The position numbers were made by a program, and so were the translations under genes. From NCBI GenBank assembly GCA_964574215.1, contig CAZNLR010000008.1, positions 57,095 through 121,094 of the forward strand: DNA of 64,000 bases. The letters run 5' to 3'. This document shows, one piece after another, positions 7,951-16,183 of this stretch. This DNA comes from GCA-2725625 sp964574215. Its GTDB lineage: Bacteria; Pseudomonadota; Alphaproteobacteria; Rhodospirillales; UBA2165. Numbering within the stretch: the first letter of the stretch is position 1; each line of letters begins with the position of its first letter. The notes beneath the pieces are model-generated. The model was given only the letters and a program-made list of their open reading frames with translations, made no database searches and was not told the DNA's origin.

Positions 7951-8700
7951 TTACTCCACCAACTTTAACCGATCGATGGCAGCGTTTAAGCGGCTCATAA
8001 TTTCGTCGCTGACGTTTTTACTGCACATGATATAGCGGAGATCGCCCGGTGGCGCGTCTTTCATTGCAACTATCTTAAGCTTTTCGACACCGCCGGTGAC
8101 CGATTTCATCAAGTATTCGGATGTATCCACCGACACCAGAAGATAGTCGAAACGCCCAGCAATGAGCATCGCCGCCGATCCGTCATTGGTTTGATTGTGG
8201 ATGACTTTCTTGGTTTTGAAATCCTCAAGGAGCGAGTCGAAAAATTTACCGTAAGACCATCCCCGACGTATGCCCACAGTCAAATTTTTGTCTGCCAGTA
8301 ATTCCCGAAAGGTTTTGTGAAGGAGAACTTCATCATGGTCCTTCCGAACCAAGGCGCCGGTTCCGTTGCCTTGATAAAACGGTTTGCTGAATTTGGCGTA
8401 AGCTTCCCGTTTCTTGGTTTTGAACCACCCCGTACTGCATATCGACCCACGATTTTTCTCCAACATCGACTGAGTGCGGGAGGCGGACGAGCGCCGCCAT
8501 TTGAAGGAAACATTAGCTTCGCGGAACACTTTTGCCGCTTGCTCCACGAACAGGCCGGTTAACGTTTGTTCGTCTTTCCAAACCCGGAATGGAGGCCGGT
8601 GGTGCGCCAACCATTCCACATCGGCGGAATAAGCGTTTGATTCCGGCAGGGTGAAAGTAAAAGCCAATACCAGGCATATTGTCTTGATAATTTTCATCAT
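7951..8700 (-). CDS. Periplasmic solute-binding protein (SBP family 3 type)
   Basis: A 249-residue exported protein with a signal peptide (MMKIIKTICLVLAFTFTLP, cleavage near SNAYSA) followed by a bilobal periplasmic binding fold similar to amino-acid-binding proteins. Visible stretches are WLAHHRPPFRVW, GLFVEQAAKVF, and the hinge region LTVGIRRGWSYG. The double ATG start at 8700/8697 shares one base with the TAA of the OsmC-like gene (TAATG), so the two are translationally coupled. A longer reading frame to 8811 would run into that gene and was not used. No permease gene is adjacent, so it may serve as a sensor or partner of a distant transporter. Confidence 0.75.
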   Translation of the reverse strand: MMKIIKTICLVLAFTFTLPESNAYSADVEWLAHHRPPFRVWKDEQTLTGLFVEQAAKVFREANVSFKWRRSSASRTQSMLEKNRGSICSTGWFKTKKREAYAKFSKPFYQGNGTGALVRKDHDEVLLHKTFRELLADKNLTVGIRRGWSYGKFFDSLLEDFKTKKVIHNQTNDGSAAMLIAGRFDYLLVSVDTSEYLMKSVTGGVEKLKIVAMKDAPPGDLRYIMCSKNVSDEIMSRLNAAIDRLKLVE

Positions 8701-9173
8701 TAGTTTTCGTCCCGGATCAAGTTCCAATTTTCGGTGATTTCGGTGCCGGAGGCCTTCATGGCGACGGAGACGGCGCAATATTTGTGAAGGTAGTCGAGTA
8801 CTTTGTCCCATTCTTCATCGCTGGCGTCGGTTTTGACATCGATATCCAAAGTGATGGCAGGAATGGGGACCGCCACGGGTTCGGTCAAGGTGACGCCTCT
8901 TCGGTCGAAAATAACAGTAGCGTCAATTTCCATACCGTAGATCTCTACACCGATATCGCGGGCGCATTTGTTGGTGATCACGTTGGTGCAGCCGAGAAGA
9001 GAGGAGACATAGGTTTGAACCGGCGCCATCGCCAAATCGGTTCCACCTCGGGTTACCGGCTCGTCCATTGTCAGTTCGTGATTGCCGATGATGACGTCTG
9101 TTCTGGTTGAAGACGGGCACGTCGCCTGGACTTTCATTTTCGCGGTCAGCAATGGCTTATCGACACTATTCAT
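8700..9173 (-). CDS. OsmC-like peroxide/thiol reductase family protein
   Basis: A 157-residue OsmC-fold protein. The first catalytic Cys is in SSLLGCTNVITNK near residue 63 and the second in LHKYCAVSVAMK near residue 134, the two-Cys spacing of the OsmC/Ohr superfamily that reduces organic hydroperoxides. Many distant members have unknown substrates. It is upstream of and coupled to the solute-binding protein gene. The ATG at 9173 is preceded by AAGGGAAATC. Confidence 0.85.
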   Translation of the reverse strand: MNSVDKPLLTAKMKVQATCPSSTRTDVIIGNHELTMDEPVTRGGTDLAMAPVQTYVSSLLGCTNVITNKCARDIGVEIYGMEIDATVIFDRRGVTLTEPVAVPIPAITLDIDVKTDASDEEWDKVLDYLHKYCAVSVAMKASGTEITENWNLIRDEN

Positions 9174-9401
9174 AATATTGATTTCCCTTAAAAATTATTT
9201 TTCTGAATTATTTGTACTTCAAAATATTTTACCAGGACCTGTTTTTTCGCGGCTGGCAGCGTTTCATTTCACTAAAATGAGGATCATTCAACCCTTAAAT
9301 ATAATTGGGATTCCGTAAACTTTATCTAATTGCATCATTTTATTATAGAGAATATTATAACAATTATAATTTATAACTAGCCAAAAAAGGTTAAGCACGC
9401 A

Positions 9402-9698
9402 ATGTCACAAGTTAATATTTCTGCGGATAAGGCGCAGCAAATGATGGCGGCGGAAGACGTTACGGTATTGGATATTCGTGACGCCGCCTCCTACTCGATG
9501 GGCCATATCGAAACAGCGCAACATGTCGAGGCCATTGACGTGGAAAAATTTGTTGCCGAAGAGGACAAGGATAAGCCTCTTCTGGTTTATTGCTTTCACG
9601 GCCACGCCAGCCAATCGGCAGCAGTATTTTTTCAGGAGCACGGATTCAACCGGGTCTTTTCCATCGACGGCGGTTATGCCGCCTGGCCGGGTTCCTAG
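9402..9698 (+). CDS. glpE: Single-domain rhodanese (GlpE-like sulfurtransferase)
   Basis: A 98-residue rhodanese domain. The active-site loop is CFHGHAS with the catalytic Cys at residue 64, close to the GlpE signature, and the domain ends in the usual GYAAW motif. It transfers sulfane sulfur from thiosulfate or persulfide to thiophilic acceptors such as thioredoxin. The stop overlaps the 3' end of cckA on the opposite strand by 4 bp. The gene symbol is by similarity and could equally be another small rhodanese. Confidence 0.85.
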   Translation: MSQVNISADKAQQMMAAEDVTVLDIRDAASYSMGHIETAQHVEAIDVEKFVAEEDKDKPLLVYCFHGHASQSAAVFFQEHGFNRVFSIDGGYAAWPGS

Positions 9699-12289
9699 GC
9701 GGCTATTACCTCTTTAACCTTACCGGCCAGTTCCTGAAGGCTGAACGGTTTCGGCAGGAAATTGATGGTTTGGTCTTCGCTGATCTCTCCGGGGATGGCG
9801 TCTTCCGCATAACCCGACATCAGTATCACCTTAATCTCCGGAATTTCCTCAAGAACAAGGCGAACCAGCGTATGGCCGTCCATGCCCGGCATGACCACGT
9901 CGGTTATGATGAGATCAATGGTTTCGTCAAATTCGTTGATGACATCCAACGCCTGCTCACCATCGGAAGCCTCCAGCACACGATACCCTTTGTTGCGCAA
10001 CGCCCGCGAGCCAAAGACCCTGACAGCGTCTTCGTCTTCCACCAATAACACGGTACTGCTGCCGGTCAGATCGATTTCCTCCTGCGCTTCCATGCCATGA
10101 GATAGCATTAACTCACCGGCCTCCGCTTCGGCGGCGCTAAAGGCAGGCAAATAGAGCGAAAACGACGTCCCTTCTCCCAGCGCTGAATCGACGAACACAA
10201 ACCCTTCCGATTGACGCACGATGCCATAAACGGTCGACAACCCAAGACCGGTTCCCTCACCCACTCCTTTGGTGGAAAAGAAAGGCTCGAAAATACGGCT
10301 GATGTCTTCTTTGGCAATGCCCGACCCGGTATCGGTGACATTGATCAGAATATAAACCCCCGCCGGCATGACCTCGTGGCCCCGCTGGATCGAATTTTCC
10401 ACCGTCACCTTTTCGGTCGATATGGAAATTACGCCGCCGCCCGGCATGGCGTCACGTGCGTTGACAGCCAGATTGATGATCACCTGGTCAAACTGGCCGG
10501 GATCGGTGCGGATTAAATCAACATCTACACCATGCTCCATATCAAGCGCGATATTTTCGCCGATCAGACGGCGCAATAGGTTCGATAGATCTTTGAGGGC
10601 GTCGGTGATAGCGAAAACTTTGGGCTGCAGGGTCTGGCGGCGGGAAAAGGCCAGCAGCTGCCGTACCAAATTGGCCGCCCGGTTGGCATTTTGCTTAATT
10701 TGCATGATATCGGCGAAGGAAGGGTCTTCCGGCCCATGCCGCCCCAGCAAGAGATCACAAAAACCGATCATGGCCGTTAAAAGGTTATTGAAGTCGTGAG
10801 CGACGCCTCCGGCCAATTGTCCTACGGCCTGCATCTTTTGTGCCTGGTTAAACTGAATTTCCAGGTTTTTCTGCTCGGTCGTATCGATGACATGGAGGAC
10901 CAAACCGGTCACATCGCCTTCGCCGTCCGTAATGCGGCTGACATACAAAGAAGCCGTCAATTCGCGTTCGCCCCCGGCAGGCATGCGAACATCCAATAGC
11001 GTCGCCGGCATGATACCCATTACCACTTTGGATAGCTGAGCATCGGCGTCGCTGCGGTCTTCCTTGTTGATGCGCTCCGACAATGGCCGCCCAATTACCC
11101 CGTCCCGATGAAGGCCGAGCAGTTTCAAGAACGACCGGTTGCAGTCGAGAACCTCTCCCTGCAGGTCCAGCAGAACAATTCCGACCGGGGCATCGGCAAA
11201 CAGCCACGGGATACGCTTTAAAATGGGGCCGCCTAATCCGTCATCGGCCACCGGCATAAAGGGAGCCCGCAGGACCACGGAACGGGAATAGTCGAAATCA
11301 CCGCTGCCGGTTTCCTGCTGAGATTGGATCAAATAGGCGGGAAACTCATGGCCGTCCCGCCCCCTTAAAATAAGGCCGCCGTGCAAACCGGAAGCATCTT
11401 CTTCGATGGAGGATTCATCACCATCCGAGAATCCGGCGTCTAAAGCGACAAAATCGGCAAAGCCGTGATTAGTACCGGCCTCATTTTGCTCCATCTCGTT
11501 GGCATCCAGTCCCAGCCAGTCCGCCAACGTATTGTTGACGTAGCGCATTTCACCTTCGGCATTGCTGGAAAAAAATCCCACCGGCAGTTGGTCCAGCAAA
11601 TCGGCGAGAAATTTTTCTTCTGCGCCGCGTTCGATGTCGCCTTGCCGCTGTTGGGTCAGATCATCTACCTGCCAGAGCGTTAGACCGGACAATGTCGGCG
11701 ACATGGCGCCAACCGGCTGCACCATAAGACGCCAATACCGCGAGGCGCCGTTTTCGCCGACAAGCAAAACCTCTCCGCTGTCCCGACGGCCCTGCTTGGC
11801 GCTGTCGCAAAGACGCAAATACTCGGGCTTCGACTGGCTCTTTAGATGGTCGGCGATACTTTCCAAGGCGGCCAAATTTACTAGGCTCTGGCCTTCCAAT
11901 GTTTCAAACAACCGACGAAAGTATTCGTTGTCGGCCACGATACGTTTTCGGTCGTTGGTCAGAAAAGAGGCATGTTCAGATTCTTCAACCAGTTCAAGTA
12001 TATTTTCCCACGCCTGCCGGACGTTACTATCCCGGCCCATTTGCCAGGAAAACACGCACATTGCGGCTATACATAGAACACCAAATCCAGCGATGATTAC
12101 GATGTGGACGATTCCGGCGGCCAGAAAAGCGACGGCACTGCCCCCGAATAGAACCGCCAGGAACAGACTGAACCACGGTGTCCTGATCGATTTTGCAAAA
12201 TAAAGCTGCACCCGTTCCAATAGCGGACCGACAGCCGCCAATTTCGAGGCCTCCGATTTGCCGCTTTTGTCGACCTTAATTTCGTTCAC
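9695..12289 (-). CDS. cckA: Hybrid sensor histidine kinase CckA
   Basis: An 864-residue hybrid kinase of the CtrA phosphorelay, which governs the cell cycle and motility in alphaproteobacteria. There are two membrane segments at about residues 40-90, then PAS-like sensor regions to about 480. A DHp helix follows with the phospho-accepting His in AGGVAHDFNNLLTAM, then an ATPase domain (NLAVNARDAMPGGG and GTGLGLSTVYG). A C-terminal receiver at about 746-864 has the acceptor Asp in IITDVVMPGMDG. It lies downstream of flhB on the same strand, an arrangement that links flagellar assembly genes with the CtrA pathway. ChpT and CtrA are not in this window. Confidence 0.93.
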   Translation of the reverse strand: MNEIKVDKSGKSEASKLAAVGPLLERVQLYFAKSIRTPWFSLFLAVLFGGSAVAFLAAGIVHIVIIAGFGVLCIAAMCVFSWQMGRDSNVRQAWENILELVEESEHASFLTNDRKRIVADNEYFRRLFETLEGQSLVNLAALESIADHLKSQSKPEYLRLCDSAKQGRRDSGEVLLVGENGASRYWRLMVQPVGAMSPTLSGLTLWQVDDLTQQRQGDIERGAEEKFLADLLDQLPVGFFSSNAEGEMRYVNNTLADWLGLDANEMEQNEAGTNHGFADFVALDAGFSDGDESSIEEDASGLHGGLILRGRDGHEFPAYLIQSQQETGSGDFDYSRSVVLRAPFMPVADDGLGGPILKRIPWLFADAPVGIVLLDLQGEVLDCNRSFLKLLGLHRDGVIGRPLSERINKEDRSDADAQLSKVVMGIMPATLLDVRMPAGGERELTASLYVSRITDGEGDVTGLVLHVIDTTEQKNLEIQFNQAQKMQAVGQLAGGVAHDFNNLLTAMIGFCDLLLGRHGPEDPSFADIMQIKQNANRAANLVRQLLAFSRRQTLQPKVFAITDALKDLSNLLRRLIGENIALDMEHGVDVDLIRTDPGQFDQVIINLAVNARDAMPGGGVISISTEKVTVENSIQRGHEVMPAGVYILINVTDTGSGIAKEDISRIFEPFFSTKGVGEGTGLGLSTVYGIVRQSEGFVFVDSALGEGTSFSLYLPAFSAAEAEAGELMLSHGMEAQEEIDLTGSSTVLLVEDEDAVRVFGSRALRNKGYRVLEASDGEQALDVINEFDETIDLIITDVVMPGMDGHTLVRLVLEEIPEIKVILMSGYAEDAIPGEISEDQTINFLPKPFSLQELAGKVKEVIAA

Positions 12290-12316
12290 GCCGTCCCTAT
12301 CCGCTTATTGCCGGCT

Positions 12317-12334
12317 CCGAGCTGATAAGCTCGG
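12317..12334 (-). other. Perfect stem-loop in the flhB-cckA gap
   Basis: CCGAGCT-GATA-AGCTCGG forms a 7-bp stem with a 4-nt loop, 28 bp before the cckA start. There is no T-run on the minus-strand side, so it does not look like a terminator. It could affect cckA translation. Confidence 0.3.
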
Positions 12335-12409
12335 TGTTCATCTGTAGTATACCCTGTTTGCGCGATTCGTCGCAGCTCTTCAACCACCTATTTCGGTTTA
12401 AAATACTTC

Positions 12410-13600
12410 CTAATTTATCAACGTTTCGGATTCAGAACCAGGATCGGATGATACGTTCAATTCGGGCAAATTCGGATCACCTGCACCGGCAGATGCCGGT
12501 GCGGGAGATTGCGCCTGGGACTGAGTTGGAGCCGGTGGCAGCCGTCCTTTTATCCGGTAAACATAACCGATAACCTCGGCCACCGCGTGGTAATGTTCGG
12601 TGGGAATTTCCTGATCGATTTCAACGGCGGAAAACAATGCCCGGGCCAATGGCGGGTTTTCGACGATAGGAACGTTGAATTCGTCGGCAGCCTCTCTAAT
12701 ACGGGCCGCCACCTCATCGACACCTTTGGCGATCAAAACCGGCGCCGGCATGGTCTCCATATCGTACTGGAGCGCCACAGCGTAATGGGTCGGGTTGGTA
12801 ATCACCACATCGGCTTTTCCCATGGAGGCCAACATACGCTGCTGCTGCCGTTCCATCCTCAATTTTGCGATCCGTGCCTTGACCATGGGATCGCCGTCGG
12901 ACTGTTTCCGTTCGTCCTTGACCTCCTGCCTGGACATCATGAGATTTTTGGTGTGCTCGTATCTTTGGTAGGCGAGGTCAGCGGCGGCGACGACTGTCAT
13001 GATGATGACTGTCGATACAACGATGAAAATTGCAATCTCTTGAATTCGGCTCAGGGATTCAAGAATATCAAATCCCGGGAACAGCTGAACATCGCTGAGC
13101 ATGGGCACAACGATTAGGAACAGTACCGACCCAACGATGGAAATCTTGGTAACGCCCTTAACGAATTCCACCAAAGATCGGACGCTCGCCATTTTCTTGA
13201 CGCCTTTGGCGGGAGAGAATTTCTTAATATCGATTTTGAATTTCTCGGTCGATATGGTCCAACCAATTTGCGCGAACATTATCGATACACCAACGATCAA
13301 AAATAGCGCCATGATGGGCAAAATAATGAGACCGACATCCTGCACTAAATCGATCATCACGTCTCGCAAGTGATAAAGATCGACAGGTATGGCATGCGCC
13401 TGTTGAATAAATTTTATATTAATCATGGTTACGTTTCTCATCGCCCAGGGAGCCAAGGCCATGAGAACAAAAGAAACCCCTATCAACACCGCCCAACTTT
13501 GCAGTTCCTGCGATTGAGCGACTTGCCCTTGCTTCTTCGCGTCGGCAATCTTTTTCCCTGTCGGTTTCTCTGTTTTTGAAGCTTTGTCTTCGTCGGCCAT
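12410..13600 (-). CDS. flhB: Flagellar export gate switch protein FlhB
   Basis: A 396-residue membrane protein of the flagellar type III export gate. Four membrane helices occupy about residues 30-215. The cytoplasmic domain has the self-cleaving NPTH motif in VITNPTHYAVALQYD near residue 268. Cleavage there switches export from hook to filament subunits. A Pro/Ala-rich tail of about 45 residues follows the domain. It is last in the minus-strand series flgB-flgC-fliE-fliQ-fliR-flhB. A second, motif-less FlhB C-domain gene lies at 23957. Confidence 0.96.
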   Translation of the reverse strand: MADEDKASKTEKPTGKKIADAKKQGQVAQSQELQSWAVLIGVSFVLMALAPWAMRNVTMINIKFIQQAHAIPVDLYHLRDVMIDLVQDVGLIILPIMALFLIVGVSIMFAQIGWTISTEKFKIDIKKFSPAKGVKKMASVRSLVEFVKGVTKISIVGSVLFLIVVPMLSDVQLFPGFDILESLSRIQEIAIFIVVSTVIIMTVVAAADLAYQRYEHTKNLMMSRQEVKDERKQSDGDPMVKARIAKLRMERQQQRMLASMGKADVVITNPTHYAVALQYDMETMPAPVLIAKGVDEVAARIREAADEFNVPIVENPPLARALFSAVEIDQEIPTEHYHAVAEVIGYVYRIKGRLPPAPTQSQAQSPAPASAGAGDPNLPELNVSSDPGSESETLIN

Positions 13601-13629
13601 TTATTTGCTTTTATCCATATCAATATTCA

Positions 13630-14391
13630 CTAGGGCGCCAGAAAAAGTTGCAAGCCGTCCTGCACATGCGACATGAAAGCCATCATCATGCTTGAAACGA
13701 CAATCATCAGAACCAGGATAGACACGACAATCTGCAACGGCATGGCGACAAAAAAGATGGGTACCTGCGGTGACAAACGGGTCATGATGCCCAGCCCGAT
13801 ATAATAGGCCAGGGAAACGACAACAAAAGGAGAGGCCAACTGTATACCGATTTTGAAGGTCTGACTGACATGTCGGGCCACCATCTGCAGAATATCTCCG
13901 GTCATGGGAGCCACCCCAGGCTGAAACAGCTCATAACTGTTCAGCATGGCTTCGATAAGAACATGGTGCAGATTGGTGACGAACAGCAAAAGCGTTGCGA
14001 TGGTGGACAGAAACCCGGCCACCAGCGCGCTTTGCTGCTCCGAAATCGGATCGTAAGCCAGAGCGTTGGCCATACCTGAGACAAAAGACGTCACCGTCCC
14101 CGCCACCTGAACCGAGGCAAACAATATGCGGACGGTGGACCCTATTATGGCGCCAGCCAATACCTCTCCGCCGATTAACAGGAGCAATTCCAACGGACTG
14201 CCGGGCATGGCCGGTATCCGGTCAGCCAGGACCGGCGTCAAAACGAAGGACACGGCCAAGGCGAAAATCAGGCGACCACGCATGAGTACCTGGGCGCTGC
14301 CGTATCCGGGAAACAGGAAAAAAGCCGTTCCCATACGGGCAAAAACCAGGAAAAAGACGAAAATGTTGAGAGAGAGGATTTCTTGCAACAT
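13630..14391 (-). CDS. fliR: Flagellar export gate protein FliR
   Basis: A 253-residue polytopic membrane protein of the export gate, which assembles with FliP and FliQ into the helical export channel. It has about six hydrophobic segments. Typical stretches include FLVFARMGTAFFLFPGYG near the N terminus and SPFVVVSLAYYIGLGIMTRLSPQ (as shorter pieces) near residue 190. It follows fliQ by 23 bp and precedes flhB by 29 bp. Confidence 0.95.
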   Translation of the reverse strand: MLQEILSLNIFVFFLVFARMGTAFFLFPGYGSAQVLMRGRLIFALAVSFVLTPVLADRIPAMPGSPLELLLLIGGEVLAGAIIGSTVRILFASVQVAGTVTSFVSGMANALAYDPISEQQSALVAGFLSTIATLLLFVTNLHHVLIEAMLNSYELFQPGVAPMTGDILQMVARHVSQTFKIGIQLASPFVVVSLAYYIGLGIMTRLSPQVPIFFVAMPLQIVVSILVLMIVVSSMMMAFMSHVQDGLQLFLAP

Positions 14392-14414
14392 CGCTGCTCA
14401 GCCGGTCCTGCCCG

Positions 14415-14681
14415 TCAACTGAGTGCGATGATGCGGTCGTAAAGGGACTGGGCGAATTCAATCACCGCTGACATCATAAAGGGCATAAAAACGATTACGG
14501 CGCCGAAAATAATGATGATTTTCGGCACGAAGGTAAGGGTCATTTCCTGAATGGAGGTCAGTGTTTGAAAGACGGCGATAATCAACCCCACCACCAGTCC
14601 GGCGGCCATGATCGGTCCACCCGCCTTCATAATGACGAAAAAGGTCTGCCGGGCAACTTCCAGTACCGCCGCTTCGTTCAT
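14415..14681 (-). CDS. fliQ: Flagellar export gate protein FliQ
   Basis: An 88-residue protein with two membrane helices, the usual FliQ size and topology. The hallmark QTLTSIQEMTLTFVPK lies in the cytoplasmic loop near residue 42. I chose the ATG at 14681 (MNEAAVLEVARQ), which fits the family. An upstream extension to 14774 would overlap the 3' end of fliE. Confidence 0.95.
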   Translation of the reverse strand: MNEAAVLEVARQTFFVIMKAGGPIMAAGLVVGLIIAVFQTLTSIQEMTLTFVPKIIIIFGAVIVFMPFMMSAVIEFAQSLYDRIIALS

Positions 14682-14724
14682 GTTAGGCCTCGCATATTTT
14701 TCATCAGCCCGTAACTCGTAACCC

Positions 14725-14973
14725 TTACATGGGCATGCGGAGGATTTCTTTGTAAGCTTCGACCACTTTGTCACGAACGGCGACGACCGTATTCAGCGTC
14801 ACTTCCGCTTCGGCGACGGCGACGACGACCTGATTGAGATCGGCTTGCCCTGCAGCGGCGGCGGCGGTCATTTGTTCGCTGACCTTGCCGGTATTGACGG
14901 CGCTTTCGGCGAAGTTCTTGACCATGGACGAAAAGTCATTACCCGACGCACCAGCAGCGGAATTGGGGTGCAA
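14725..14973 (-). CDS. fliE: Flagellar rod/MS-ring adaptor FliE
   Basis: FliE joins the MS ring to the proximal rod. The 82 residues from the TTG at 14973 contain the conserved C-terminal half (TGKVSEQMTAAA, LNQVVVAVAEAEVTLNTV, VRDKVVEAYKEILRMPM). This is short for the family (about 100), and that TTG has no ribosome site. In the same frame a further 14 codons reach an ATC at 15015, placed 5 nt after AAAGGAG. That start would give 96 residues, so a non-standard ATC start is possible. There is no in-frame ATG or GTG upstream before the stop at 15037. Confidence 0.88.
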   Translation of the reverse strand: MHPNSAAGASGNDFSSMVKNFAESAVNTGKVSEQMTAAAAAGQADLNQVVVAVAEAEVTLNTVVAVRDKVVEAYKEILRMPM

Positions 14974-15053
14974 ATCTCGTTGGTTGATGAGTCCGCTGGC
15001 GGCAAGCTGACTGATATATTCTCCTTTTATGTACCCTTATCATTTATTCACGC

Positions 15054-15106
15054 CCGCTTTTTTAAGCGGAGAATTTCACCCTCGCTATGCTTAGCGGAGA
15101 ATTTCA
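15054..15106 (-). repeat. Short direct repeat and stem-loop at the flgC 3' end
   Basis: AGCGGAGAATTTCA occurs at 15065-15078 and 15093-15106, 28 bp apart. The second copy encodes the end of FlgC (IEILR-stop) and the first lies just past the stop. A stem-loop CCGCTT-TTTT-AAGCGG (15054-15069) overlaps the outer copy. The pattern looks like a small duplication of the gene end. Confidence 0.6.
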
Positions 15107-15504
15107 ATGGTTTTGGTCAACATGCCTTTGGACGTCCGGATGACACTGAGATTGGCCTCGTAGGACCGCTGGGCCTCGCGCATATCCATCATCTCGATCA
15201 GCTTATTGACGTTCGGTGTCAGCACATAACCGTTTTCGTCGGCCGCCGGATGAGACGGGTCGAAACGTCGCTTGAAATCTCCCGGCACGTCGCGAATCCT
15301 ATCGACTTTGACCAATTCCATACCCAATTGCCGGTTAAGCTCGTTCTCGAAGGTAATGGTCTTCCGCCGGTAGGGATTCTGGCCCGGCTCCGTCGGCAGG
15401 GAATCGGCATTGGCGATATTTTCTGATATCACCCTGAGGCGCGTACCCTGCGCCTTCATGCCCGCCGCTGAAATTTTAAACGAACTCAGTAAGTCATCCG
15501 CCAT
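15091..15504 (-). CDS. flgC: Flagellar proximal rod protein FlgC
   Basis: A 137-residue rod protein. It has the N-terminal rod motif SAAGMKAQGTRLRVISENIANADS and the C-terminal heptad MMDMREAQRSYEANLSVIRTSKGM, both shared by FlgB, FlgC, FlgF and FlgG. The length matches the family. It lies between flgB and fliE and forms part of the rod under the peptidoglycan. Confidence 0.95.
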   Translation of the reverse strand: MADDLLSSFKISAAGMKAQGTRLRVISENIANADSLPTEPGQNPYRRKTITFENELNRQLGMELVKVDRIRDVPGDFKRRFDPSHPAADENGYVLTPNVNKLIEMMDMREAQRSYEANLSVIRTSKGMLTKTIEILR

Positions 15505-15546
15505 CGGACTGTCCTTTTCTTGTCCTTTTCCTGGTTTTAGGCCCGG

Positions 15547-15960
15547 TTATTTCGCCTTAATCACCGATTTGAACATCGCCATGTGTTTCTTGTAGAGCTG
15601 CGTCATGGCCGAATGATTGACGGCCGTTTCGCTCATTTTTATCATTTGCTCCTCTAAAACGACGGCGTTACCGTCCGGCGCCGTTTCATAGGGGCGGCGG
15701 ACATTCGATTCCTTAAAGCTGCCGCCGGACCGTCTTCGGCCCTTGATATGGTTGGGATCGGTCATGCGGACATCGACCTTGAGGTCGCCTTGCCGGTGTT
15801 CGCGCATGACGTCCTCGAACTTCATTTCCTTGATATCGCGGCTGCGGTATTCAGGGGTATCGGCATTGGCGATATTCTGGGCCACGACCTCTTGGCGCTG
15901 GCCGAGCCAGTTGAGCCGCTCGCGCATAAATCCGAACATGGGAAGATTGGTAAGTTCCAT
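15547..15960 (-). CDS. flgB: Flagellar proximal rod protein FlgB
   Basis: A 137-residue rod protein with the signature NIANADTPEYRSRD near residue 30 and the C-terminal MTQLYKKHMAMFKSVIKAK helix. I chose the ATG at 15960 (MELTNLPMFGF), where homologues begin. A GTG four codons upstream (15972) is also possible. It is the first gene of the minus-strand rod/export operon. An inverted repeat of the ftr-like class lies upstream at 16074-16090. Confidence 0.94.
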   Translation of the reverse strand: MELTNLPMFGFMRERLNWLGQRQEVVAQNIANADTPEYRSRDIKEMKFEDVMREHRQGDLKVDVRMTDPNHIKGRRRSGGSFKESNVRRPYETAPDGNAVVLEEQMIKMSETAVNHSAMTQLYKKHMAMFKSVIKAK

Positions 15961-16073
15961 CGCACCGTCCACCAGACCACATTCAATTTCGGGCCTGTTT
16001 TTGTAAAAGTTACGGGCTTTTTGCCCTTATGAGACGGACTATGCGCCCCGGGTCTTTAAGAAATCGTAAAAGG

Positions 16074-16090
16074 CGGCAATTTTTGCCGGG
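16074..16090 (-). promoter_or_regulatory. FlbD/ftr-like inverted repeat upstream of flgB
   Basis: CGGCA-ATTTT-TGCCGGG, about 115 bp upstream of the flgB start. It has the same arms and spacing as the elements at 35617, 41852, 49651 and 62177. No clear -24/-12 promoter was found between it and flgB. Confidence 0.5.
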
Positions 16091-16183
16091 TGAAGCCGTT
16101 ACGGTTTCCAATTATTAGCCATCCCTGGATTTTCCTGCTAAACATTAGAGCTATAACAACCAGCAAATTGGGAAGAAGATAAA

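Noticed and set aside
8701..8811. Extending the solute-binding protein upstream to 8811
   Set aside because: The extra 37 codons overlap the OsmC-like gene, are Arg-rich, and would place the signal peptide internally. The ATG pair at 8700 overlapping TAA is the natural start.
16013..16026. GGGC-TTTTT-GCCC near the flgB promoter as a terminator
   Set aside because: The stem is only four pairs with no T-run outside the loop, and no gene ends there.
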